Under the pieces are notes generated by a model. That model did no database searches. It worked only from the letters and a program-made list of their open reading frames with translations, and was not told where the DNA came from. A DNA stretch of 64,000 bases from Hippasteria phrygiana (taxonomy: Eukaryota > Echinodermata > Asteroidea > Valvatida > Goniasteridae). The position numbers and the translations under genes were made by a program. Positions 54,421 to 62,805 of this stretch are shown here, one piece after another; the stretch's first letter is position 1; every line of letters starts with the position of its first letter. The stretch covers positions 1,459,501 through 1,523,500 of the forward strand of contig JAZGUH010000147.1 in the NCBI GenBank assembly GCA_037893225.1. The letters run 5' to 3'.

Positions 54421-55190
54421 AGTGGAAGAGGGCCTAGAGGAATCTATAAAACAGTAGGGAAGAATTGATAAACAAATTAGTGAATATAAACAGTGGTAAA
54501 TAGCAAAAATAAGGGATTTTCCGGATCTCGATATCACACACGACTTATGAGAGAGAGAGAGAGAGAGGGGGGAGGGGGAGGGGAGGGAGGGGGGAGGGGG
54601 AGGGGAAAGGAGAGAGAGCATTTTATATAGAGGGCGCACTACATTTGTATATAGAGGGCGCACTAATGGCAATAAAAATATATGTACATGGAGTAAGTGA
54701 CAGTTGACGAAATGTCGACTGGTCACATCATCATCACTGGTATCATCATCATCATCATCATAATCACCATGAGCACCATCATTTGCCTCACCCCTGTTTT
54801 ATTCGTGTAGGAGAGTGAAAGTGGTTTGATTGACTTTGCTCTGTCCACTCAACTCTTTATAGATATACTAAGCACATTTCAGACAATCCCGGCCAAAATG
54901 CTTGGGCCACGTGTCAATAAACGTAAATAAAGCGCCCCCGCTCTCCCGCTAAATGTTGTAATCTCAAGCCGGAGCGCATTCCGCGCAATGAGAGCCAACA
55001 TTGATAGGGGGGCAGGGGGTCGGGGGCCCAACGAGATTAGGCCGGGATTGTCTGAAATGTTCTTTCTCAAAAAACAACAACAACAACAACAACAGACACA
55101 TTAAAAAGGACCTAAGTGTGAGAAGCAATGGATGCTCATTGCTTTTCGAGTGAGGAGTAAATAAGATACGAGGAAGAAAAAAGGAGTCAT
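54421..55190. other. Non-coding between LINE 3 and the right virus block
   Basis: Contains the purine run 54548-54615, a direct TATATAGAGGGCGCACTA repeat (54626-54665) and a short ATC microsatellite (about 54733-54760). Confidence 0.5.
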
Positions 55191-55194
55191 TTTT

Positions 55195-55290
55195 TCGGGT
55201 TGGATTCGAACCCACGATCGAACCCACAACTCTTACATTTTAAGGTACATGTCTAAACCACTAGACCATGTGAGTCACACATGCCAAGAG
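55195..55290 (-). repeat. tRNA-derived SINE head with a doubled box B
   Basis: On the minus strand TGGTCTAGTGG is followed by GGGTTCGATCG and GGGTTCGAATCC, the second looking like a duplicated box B. Confidence 0.55.
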
Positions 55291-55454
55291 GCTTAACCGT
55301 TCTATTTCCCGACACAGATGATCCCAATTGTTTTGCAGTGCGCATCGTACACCATGTACCATGACGATTAACCATGTCATTTCGTCAAATAGCTTTACAA
55401 AAGAACTTTTTTGTTCAACACGAAAAGCGCATTACGCTACACAAACCACCAAAA

Positions 55455-56561
55455 AGCCTCTTCCGGGCAAGGCGGCCAACAGTTTCTCCCCGATCTTTTT
55501 AAATAAATTGGCTAAGTTTTTAAAATGACTCTGAATCCACTCCTTCAAGTCTCCGCCGGGTTTAGGCGTTGGAGGAACCGGAGTTGACGTTGGAGTCGCT
55601 ACACCTCTTACACCTGCTACTATCGAACTCACGATCGTACTTATGGCTACACTAAACGCGGCTAGTATACTAACGATCGTTACACCCTGTTCTCGAAACA
55701 GAGTTCTAATCTTTTCCGCTAACGATGTATCATCATTAAGTATTTTAGTAATCGTTTCTTTGATTCTAGCGATTTGACTTTTGAGTCCATTCGAATTTTC
55801 AAGCACGACCGTTCTTCTAGCAGATCTTTCATCTTCGAGATTAATTGTTGTCTCTCTTCGTCACTCGTTGCTTCGTTGAGTTCCGCTTTTGTTTGTTCAA
55901 TTTCTTCGTCTACCTTGTGCAGTTCGGCTAAATTCAATTCTAAATTGCCATTTATCGTTTGTAGCTTTTTGTCCAAAGCTACAAGCCATCTATAGCTATA
56001 TTTTAATCCTTCAGTTTGCGTTTTGGTATCTACTATTTCTTTTAAGATATCGCTAACATCATCGGCTGCTTTTGGAAGTTCACTCAACTCGATATTTTCT
56101 GGTTGTATCTGGTTTATTTCTCGTTGTAATTGCGTCGTACTAGTTTTAAACAAACCCAACTCAAGTCGTATAAATACACTTGGTTTATATCCAGTATTGA
56201 TCGCAATTCTTTGTTTTAACCTATCGATACCTACAAACCTTTTAGGATCGTTATCATACGTTAACTTTATGTCTTCGTAATAAATACCATCTTCTTCTTC
56301 ATGAAAATGTTCATATCTTATATTCGTTGGTTTTGTATAACCTTTACCTTCCATAAAAGTATAACAATCTTCTGCATAACCATATTTTTTATAATCAGAA
56401 AGTTGACCTATCCTATTACCCGCTTCAGTCACAGATTGTGGTTGGGTTGGAGGTGAAAAACTAGTCTCGTCATAAGTTTCGTCCCAATCAAGATCAGCCT
56501 CGTCATCTACATCTTCATTCGTATCAATATCACCCATTTCGAAATCTCCGCCTTCAGCCAT
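55455..56561 (-). pseudogene. Coiled-coil membrane protein of the right virus block, frameshifted and truncated
   Basis: Homologue of the 533-aa left gene. The first frame (56561-55719) carries the acidic start, the KYGYAEDCYTFMEGKGY region and a shorter coiled coil. The rest (SQIARIKETI to IAALPG-like text) is in a second frame from 55806, so one frameshift lies near 55.80 kb. Similarity ends abruptly after the ALPG-like point at about 55460, where the left copy has ~55 more residues. The repeated LDERE block of the left copy is missing. Not functional as it stands. Confidence 0.8.
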
Positions 56562-56604
56562 ATTTAAAAATAATCGCTTTTTATAAAACGATTTATTTTA
56601 TCTT

Positions 56605-56838
56605 TTACGCTGTATTTACTACATTTTGCGGAAGTATACCTTGACGCACTAACCAAGCCTGCGTACATAGAGCGCCACCTATCGTAGCGGTGACTTTGAC
56701 GGTATCTTCTACATCTAATTTCCCAAGATCGGCTGGCTTAATTTTCAAAAGTTTTTTACCCAACATGGTATAACCTACAGTCAACAAACTCAACACAGCA
56801 CCGTGATAAAGAGTATTTGCAACGTTTTTAGTATCCAT
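56605..56838 (-). CDS. 77-aa conserved hydrophobic protein, right copy
   Basis: Same length and almost the same sequence as 524-757, intact from MDTKNVAN to the stop. Differences are mostly conservative (for example Ser to Gly and Ile to Val). It is one of only two undamaged genes in this block. Confidence 0.75.
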   Translation of the reverse strand: MDTKNVANTLYHGAVLSLLTVGYTMLGKKLLKIKPADLGKLDVEDTVKVTATIGGALCTQAWLVRQGILPQNVVNTA

Positions 56839-56858
56839 TTTAATTATACATTTATTTG

Positions 56859-57272
56859 TTATTCCATTTCTAAAAAATCTTCAATCTCCTTGGGTGGCTG
56901 TGGGGTTGGTGGGGCGATATCGTTAACTACAGTATTCTTTTTACTAAGTACGAGATATCCGAGTCCTACAACAACCAAGCCGACTACTGTATACCCCCAG
57001 CTTGGAATACAATCGATCGTAACGGTTTGTGTTTGGTTGGGTGTTTCAATGTCGAGACTTTGCATCTTTTCTATTTGCTCCTTCATCTTTTTGTTTCTTT
57101 CGGCTAGTTTTTTACCCTGTTCTACTCTTTTGGGATTTTTTACTCCTTTTTTAGCCGGGGGTTTTGTTACCCTAGTTGTCGCTTGTGCCGGCTGTGTCGG
57201 CTGTGTCGGCTGTGTTGTCTCTACCGCTTGTGTCGTTTCCACCGATTGATCCGCTTTCGTTTCTAGATCCAT
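56859..57272 (-). CDS. 137-aa one-pass membrane protein, right copy
   Basis: Homologue of 76-492 with the same order: polar N-terminus with Gln-Pro-Thr repeats (QPTQPTQPAQ), basic stretch PKRVEQGKKLAERNKKMKEQ, one membrane segment (SWGYTVVGLVVVGLGYLV), polar tail ending EDFLEME. Intact frame. Confidence 0.75.
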   Translation of the reverse strand: MDLETKADQSVETTQAVETTQPTQPTQPAQATTRVTKPPAKKGVKNPKRVEQGKKLAERNKKMKEQIEKMQSLDIETPNQTQTVTIDCIPSWGYTVVGLVVVGLGYLVLSKKNTVVNDIAPPTPQPPKEIEDFLEME

Positions 57273-57309
57273 CTTTTATAATAGAACTACTATTATTTGT
57301 ACTACTACT

Positions 57310-57814
57310 ATTTGTGGAACTACTACTATATGTAGAACTATTTTCAAATGTTTAGTCGTAATCAACATAGCTACCAAAGGAGATAAATAAGGTCCGTAGT
57401 TGTAGTACACTTCGCAAAGTAAACTAGCCATACTGCTAGAAATAACTGGATCATTTTGGTAAGCCGTTGGAAAGAGATTCTTCCGAGTCTAAACAAAGTT
57501 TATAACCAAACGGTGAAACCAGAGGTAAAGTCATACCTAAAGCTTTTGCGTAAAGACTCAGCATGCAACTACCCAAACTGACAATCATTTCTTTACCTAG
57601 TTTAGCTTCGTAGTTTTTGTATAGTTTCTCTTGTTTTTCTACGTCTAAATTTTCGACTTCATTAACGGAGTATTCTTTACCAAAATATTACTTCGAATCA
57701 CCGGAAGGAACTACTCCTAAAAGTCTATTTTTGTGCTCTGTAGTTCCACTAGGGGGTTTTTACTCGCATCGGTTGTTGAGACAATGTGCTTAGAGATTCT
57801 ATCGAGTTGTTCAT
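57310..57814 (-). pseudogene. Decayed virus-like gene upstream of the 137-aa gene
   Basis: Starts at ATG 57814 (MNNSIESLSTLSQQ) and can be followed to about 57310 only by changing frame at about three places: one frame change near 57.75 kb, an in-frame stop near 57.69 kb, and another change near 57.48 kb. Recognisable text includes RLLGVVPSG, SVNEVENLDVEKQEKLY and SLGSCMLSLYAKALGMTLPL. Its end matches the partial gene at 1-209. Function unknown; a capsid-associated protein is a guess from position. Confidence 0.6.
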
Positions 57815-57957
57815 TATAAAATAGCATGTATTTTTTATCTTAATTTTACATGTCATATACTCGTAAAAAATTTAACACAAGTTTACGGCTATTACGAGTT
57901 TGAGCAAGAAGTCTAGATATTCTATCATATTACATATTATTATAATTTTTTTTACAT

Positions 57958-58130
57958 CTATCAGCTAGCTATCAGCTAGCTATACATCAAATTACAGCAA
58001 ATTACAACTAGCTACATAGCAAATATCAACTAGCTACATAGCAAATATCAACTAGCTATATAACAAATTACAGCAAATTTATAGCAAATTGCAGCAAATT
58101 TATAGCAAAATTACAGCTAGTTACAGCAAA
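57958..58130. repeat. AT-rich tandem repeat of CAACTAGCTA-type units
   Basis: Units such as ATCAGCTAGCT, CAAATATCAACTAGCTACATAG (repeated) and TATAGCAAATT lie between the broken gene and the ATPase end. Could be 3' non-coding viral DNA. Confidence 0.65.
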
Positions 58131-58155
58131 CTCCAACAAACTGGGGGATCAGTTT

Positions 58156-58657
58156 TTATAAACAATTTACTATACGGTGTGTCTTTTTAATTCTCGATCT
58201 TTCTTCCAAAGGTACCGCGTCATTTTCATCGAGACATTGATCGAAACTACTTTTATCTTTGCAATAGAATAGTACGACAAAAGCGGTTTGAGCGCGGTAA
58301 TCCGTCATGACGCAATTGTACTTTTGCGTCAACAACCAAAAGTAGTGATTGTCGTGTCTACTACTAAATGCCAGCTTCGTCAACGTACAAGTGTTTTTAT
58401 CTAAAGCCGCTTTACGATATTTTATTTCTTGTTCCGCGCTACAGTCGTCTATCAAAAATAAAACGTGTAATCCTTTTAGTCTGGTTCTATAAAATTCCAA
58501 AGCTTCGTTGAGAGAAATTTTGTCCACGTCCAAGTCGCATAGGTATATCTCGGGATCTAACCAAAGCCAATCTCTCTCGTGATAAGACTTATTGTTTGAT
58601 AACGTCGGGCAAATTACGACAATCTTTTCAAAGTGATTCCTATACGTCGTTTCCAAC
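58156..58657 (-). pseudogene. Packaging ATPase (A32-like), C-terminal part
   Basis: Residues after the array boundary read LLETTYRNHFEKIVVICPTL. A Walker B motif follows in HVLFLIDDCS (hydrophobic run, then Asp-Asp), then an arginine/asparagine-rich segment, SSRHDNHYFWLLTQKYN, of the kind found in FtsK/HerA-type packaging ATPases of Polintons and large DNA viruses. The Walker A part is on the other side of the tRNA array at 61602-61526. The reading frame on each side is intact; the gene is broken by the insertion. Such enzymes pump DNA into capsids. Confidence 0.75.
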
Positions 58658-58670
58658 AAGTCTAAAACAT
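58658..58670. repeat. Left copy of the 13-bp direct repeat flanking the array
   Basis: AAGTCTAAAACAT, identical to 61526-61538. It is the coding sequence of the split ATPase, so it looks like a target-site duplication. Confidence 0.8.
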
Positions 58671-58691
58671 TTTCAAAGTGAACAAAGAAAC

Positions 58692-58764
58692 TGGCACGAG
58701 CGGGATTCGAACCTGCGACCTCCGGGTTACCGTACCGGCGCTCTACCAACTGAGCTATCTTGCC
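58692..58764 (-). tRNA. tRNA-Thr-like (GGT), copy 1
   Basis: 73 bases with box A TAGCTCAGTTGG, box B GGTTCGAATCC and a cloverleaf. Acceptor GGCAAGA pairs with TCGTGCC with one mismatch. D and anticodon arms are good, but there is a mismatch at 31-39, one A-C pair in the T stem, and C instead of T at position 33. Anticodon by position is GGT. Possibly a tRNA pseudogene or the head of a SINE unit. Confidence 0.6.
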
Positions 58765-59002
58765 CTATGTTGGCGGTCTCCCAAATTGTCAGTATTTTTG
58801 TTCGAGTGGGCGCTAGTCAGAAGTCATAAACCCAATGCCGTGTAGCCAGGGATCACACCCAAGTTTACGATACAACCTGGGAAGCGACATTGTGGAGATC
58901 ACTCAACGAGGATACAACTTTTTAACTTATAATACGTCAAGCAATCCACAAGGGAAACTGACTAGGTAAATTTGAATACATTTTCAAAGTGAACAAAGAA
59001 AC

Positions 59003-59075
59003 TGGCACGAGCGGGATTCGAACCTGCGACCTCCGGGTTACCGTACCGGCGCTCTACCAACTGAGCTATCTTGCC
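59003..59075 (-). tRNA. tRNA-Thr-like, copy 2
   Basis: Identical to copy 1; 311 bp downstream. Confidence 0.6.
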
Positions 59076-59315
59076 CTATGTTGGCGGTCTCCCAAATTGT
59101 CAGTATTTTTGTTCGAGTGGGCGCTAGTCAGAAGTCATAAACCCAGAATGCCGTGTAGCCAGGGATCACACCCAAGTTTACGATACAACCTGGGAAGCGA
59201 CATTGTGGAGATCACTCAACGAGGATACAACTTTTTAACTTATAATACGTCAAGCAATCCACAAGGGAAACTGACTAGGTAAATTTGAATACATTTTCAA
59301 AGTGAACAAAGAAAC

Positions 59316-59388
59316 TGGCACGAGCGGGATTCGAACCTGCGACCTCCGGGTTACCGTACCGGCGCTCTACCAACTGAGCTATCTTGCC
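59316..59388 (-). tRNA. tRNA-Thr-like, copy 3
   Basis: 313 bp after copy 2. Confidence 0.6.
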
Positions 59389-59628
59389 CTATGTTGGCGG
59401 TCTCCCAAATTGTCAGTATTTTTGTTCGAGTGGGCGCTAGTCAGAAGTCATAAACCCAGAATGCCGTGTAGCCAGGGATCACACCCAAGTTTACGATACA
59501 ACCTGGGAAGCGACATTGTGGAGATCACTCAACGAGGATACAACTTTTTATCTTATAATACGTCAAGCAATCCACAAGGGAAACTGACTAGGTAAATTTG
59601 AATACATTTTCAAAGTGAACAAAGAAAC

Positions 59629-59701
59629 TGGCACGAGCGGGATTCGAACCTGCGACCTCCGGGTTACCGTACCGGCGCTCTACCAACTGAGCTATCTTGC
59701 C
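59629..59701 (-). tRNA. tRNA-Thr-like, copy 4
   Basis: 313 bp after copy 3. Confidence 0.6.
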
Positions 59702-59941
59702 CTATGTTGGCGGTCTCCCAAATTGTCAGTATTTTTGTTCGAGTGGGCGCTAGTCAGAAGTCATAAACCCAGAATGCCGTGTAGCCAGGGATCACACCCA
59801 AGTTTACGATACAACCTGGGAAGCGACATTGTGGAGATCACTCAACGAGGATACAACTTTTTAACTTATAATACGTCAAGCAATCCACAAGGGAAACTGA
59901 CTAGGTAAATTTGAATACATTTTCAAAGTGAACAAAGAAAC

Positions 59942-60014
59942 TGGCACGAGCGGGATTCGAACCTGCGACCTCCGGGTTACCGTACCGGCGCTCTACCAAC
60001 TGAGCTATCTTGCC
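59942..60014 (-). tRNA. tRNA-Thr-like, copy 5
   Basis: Last minus-strand copy before the turn of the palindrome. Confidence 0.6.
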
Positions 60015-60126
60015 CTATGTTGGCGGTCTCCCAAATTGTCAGTATTTTTGTTCGAGTGGGCGCTAGTCAGAAGTCATAAACCCACTCGAACAAAAATACT
60101 GACAATTTGGGAGACCGCCAACATAG

Positions 60127-60199
60127 GGCAAGATAGCTCAGTTGGTAGAGCGCCGGTACGGTAACCCGGAGGTCGCAGGTTCGAATCCCGCTCGTGCCA
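60127..60199 (+). tRNA. tRNA-Thr-like, copy 6
   Basis: First plus-strand copy after the turn; with copy 5 it forms a very long inverted repeat. Confidence 0.6.
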
Positions 60200-60439
60200 G
60201 TTTCTTTGTTCACTTTGAAAATGTATTCAAATTTACCTAGTCAGTTTCCCTTGTGGATTGCTTGACGTATTATAAGTTAAAAAGTTGTATCCTCGTTGAG
60301 TGATCTCCACAATGTCGCTTCCCAGGTTGTATCGTAAACTTGGGTGTGATCCCTGGCTACACGGCATTCTGGGTTTATGACTTCTGACTAGCGCCCACTC
60401 GAACAAAAATACTGACAATTTGGGAGACCGCCAACATAG

Positions 60440-60512
60440 GGCAAGATAGCTCAGTTGGTAGAGCGCCGGTACGGTAACCCGGAGGTCGCAGGTTCGAATC
60501 CCGCTCGTGCCA
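60440..60512 (+). tRNA. tRNA-Thr-like, copy 7
   Basis: 313 bp after copy 6. Confidence 0.6.
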
Positions 60513-60752
60513 GTTTCTTTGTTCACTTTGAAAATGTATTCAAATTTACCTAGTCAGTTTCCCTTGTGGATTGCTTGACGTATTATAAGTTAAAAAGTTG
60601 TATCCTCGTTGAGTGATCTCCACAATGTCGCTTCCCAGGTTGTATCGTAAACTTGGGTGTGATCCCTGGCTACACGGCATTCTGGGTTTATGACTTCTGA
60701 CTAGCGCCCACTCGAACAAAAATACTGACAATTTGGGAGACCGCCAACATAG

Positions 60753-60825
60753 GGCAAGATAGCTCAGTTGGTAGAGCGCCGGTACGGTAACCCGGAGGTC
60801 GCAGGTTCGAATCCCGCTCGTGCCA
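60753..60825 (+). tRNA. tRNA-Thr-like, copy 8
   Basis: 313 bp after copy 7. Confidence 0.6.
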
Positions 60826-61065
60826 GTTTCTTTGTTCACTTTGAAAATGTATTCAAATTTACCTAGTCAGTTTCCCTTGTGGATTGCTTGACGTATTATA
60901 AGTTAAAAAGTTGTATCCTCGTTGAGTGATCTCCACAATGTCGCTTCCCAGGTTGTATCGTAAACTTGGGTGTGATCCCTGGCTACACGGCATTCTGGGT
61001 TTATGACTTCTGACTAGCGCCCACTCGAACAAAAATACTGACAATTTGGGAGACCGCCAACATAG

Positions 61066-61138
61066 GGCAAGATAGCTCAGTTGGTAGAGCGCCGGTACGG
61101 TAACCCGGAGGTCGCAGGTTCGAATCCCGCTCGTGCCA
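61066..61138 (+). tRNA. tRNA-Thr-like, copy 9
   Basis: 313 bp after copy 8. Confidence 0.6.
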
Positions 61139-61378
61139 GTTTCTTTGTTCACTTTGAAAATGTATTCAAATTTACCTAGTCAGTTTCCCTTGTGGATTGC
61201 TTGACGTATTATAAGTTAAAAAGTTGTATCCTCGTTGAGTGATCTCCACAATGTCGCTTCCCAGGTTGTATCGTAAACTTGGGTGTGATCCCTGGCTACA
61301 CGGCATTCTGGGTTTATGACTTCTGACTAGCGCCCACTCGAACAAAAATACTGACAATTTGGGAGACCGCCAACATAG

Positions 61379-61451
61379 GGCAAGATAGCTCAGTTGGTAG
61401 AGCGCCGGTACGGTAACCCGGAGGTCGCAGGTTCGAATCCCGCTCGTGCCA
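61379..61451 (+). tRNA. tRNA-Thr-like, copy 10
   Basis: Last copy, ~75 bp before the right boundary of the insertion. Confidence 0.6.
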
Positions 61452-61525
61452 GTTTCTTTGTTCACTTTGAAAATGTATTCAAATTTACCTAGTCAGTTTC
61501 CCTTGTGGATTGCTTGACGTATATT

Positions 61526-61538
61526 AAGTCTAAAACAT
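61526..61538. repeat. Right copy of the 13-bp direct repeat
   Basis: AAGTCTAAAACAT, at the point where unit sequence (GCTTGACGTAT) gives way to ATPase coding sequence. Confidence 0.8.
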
Positions 61539-61602
61539 ATTTAGTTTTACCAGAGTTGGTTCTACCGCATATCAAGGCGCAGTGAGGTGTCTTTGGAAAC
61601 AT
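61526..61602 (-). pseudogene. Packaging ATPase, N-terminal part with Walker A
   Basis: Starts at ATG 61602, 25 bases after the end of the capsid-like gene. Contains ALICGRTNSGKT, a classic P-loop (GxxxxGKT), then runs into the array boundary. Only ~25 residues are on this side. The short N-terminus before the P-loop fits the compact packaging ATPases of Polinton-like viruses. Confidence 0.75.
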
Positions 61603-61627
61603 GTTATTTAACTATACCCTCGATTTA

Positions 61628-62805
61628 TTAATAGTAAACGCCAAGTAGTCTTCCATCTTCGATAATCATTTGCGCGTCCATCACCAAGAAAACGTAACAT
61701 TTTAGAGCCCCGGAAGTCTCGGCTTCTTTTTTTTAAATGAATAGAAATGCCACCACCTATACTTCTCCTATTCTCCTCCCCGAACCGTGACTTTTATTGT
61801 CATCCGTCACTCTCATGTCTAACCAAAGTCCGTAATTCTTTTGAAAGTACTCGCCCATCGTCAGGTTCCACAGGCTTAGGTCTTTGGTCTGAGAGTCTCC
61901 GAAAAACTTTCTTCCCAGTGTTGATAACGTCTCATACCTTGACTGTACAATTGATTCGGTTTACCCTCGATCGTGACGTTAACTTTTTCAATCTTGAGAT
62001 TATAAAATTGCCCCGGATTTTTGTTACTGGGTTCCTTGAATAAAAGTAGTATTCCCTTTAGACTTTTAATCGATTGGTTAAGATTAATGTTCCAAATCGT
62101 ATCGAATTTGTCCAAGTCTCTGACGAGATATCTTTGAACTTGATCAAATAGAAAATGAGTCTTGCCTCGATATCTTTGTCTGATGGCGGAAGCCAACGTT
62201 TTATTGGTCACCACGTCAAATTCGAGAGACAACCCCGAAATGTTGTACTTGGCTTCGGCGTCTGTAGACTTGACGACGCTTTCGTGATCGTTGAACGTAA
62301 ACTCGTACGTTAGTCTGTCGTTGAGTGCCGATGGATGAAACGGTTGATGATCCCCAAGCATTTCAAAATCTAGAGGAATGTAATATCTATTTTGGTAAGC
62401 GTCGGGTATGGCCTTGTCTTTTCCAGAATTCGCATCATCGACCGAATCATCAGCTCCGATTCGGATTTTTGTAATGTTGGGAGATTCGATTCCCCGGTAA
62501 GAATGTTCCGAATTTTTAGGTCGCCACATGTCTTTAAAAACGTTAAATATGTCAGCGTCGTAAAAGTTTAGAATCTCTTTACCTTCGAGGCATATTCTTA
62601 CTTTTTTGATCAAATTTCGCCCCACGTTATTGAATAGAGTTCTAGCATCGTCGTCTCCAGACTCTAAGTCAATGTTGAAAGCCAATCGACTCGTACCGGG
62701 TACAACCACATCGTCTGGACCCAACATTGGAAATTTAACGGTTAACGTTTGATTCGCGTCTATAGTACTAGGATTATGGGTAGGCCTACACTCTAAAAAA
62801 TGAAG
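61628..62805 (-). pseudogene. Major capsid-like protein (double jelly-roll type), decayed
   Basis: The longest frame (62727-61876, 283 codons) reads MLGPDDVVVPGTSRLAFNID, RNLIKKVRICLEGKEIL, NRYYIPLDFEMLGDHQPF, RLTYEFTFN, KVNVTIEGKPNQLYSQGM and RRYQHWEE, which I associate with the capsid proteins of Polinton/adintovirus-like elements in animals. The frame is open further upstream to about 62805, where a different repeat begins, so the N-terminus is missing. The stop at 61876 is caused by a frameshift: capsid-like text (MGEYFQKNYGLWLDMRV) continues in a second frame to ~61770, and a C-terminal tail (CYVFLVMDAQMIIEDGR) in yet another to 61628. The gene lies directly upstream of the ATPase. Confidence 0.65.

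Larger units (their letters stand above)
58671..61525. mobile_element. Palindromic array of ten tRNA-like units
   Basis: Five ~313-bp units with the tRNA on the minus strand (58671-60084) are followed by five in the opposite direction (60085-61525). The centre is a short asymmetric spacer near 60069-60088. Units are nearly identical: the first lacks two bases (CCCAATGCC instead of CCCAGAATGCC), and the third has one T for A in its tail. A diverged single unit is at 39300-39489. Confidence 0.9.

Noticed and set aside
54548..54615. Purine run as a retroelement polypurine tract
   Set aside because: No LTR lies next to it; it sits at the 5' side of LINE 3 and is simple sequence.
56803..57249. 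148-residue plus-strand frame
   Set aside because: Antisense of the 137-aa virus-like gene, which has a homologue in the left block.
58989..61465. Repeated 97-residue open frames across the tRNA array
   Set aside because: They read through the complement of the tRNA and its flank in each identical unit; no start context or domain, and the repeats explain their persistence.
58671..61525. CRISPR array
   Set aside because: Units are ~313 bp with identical interiors, inverted halfway, with no short repeats and unique spacers.
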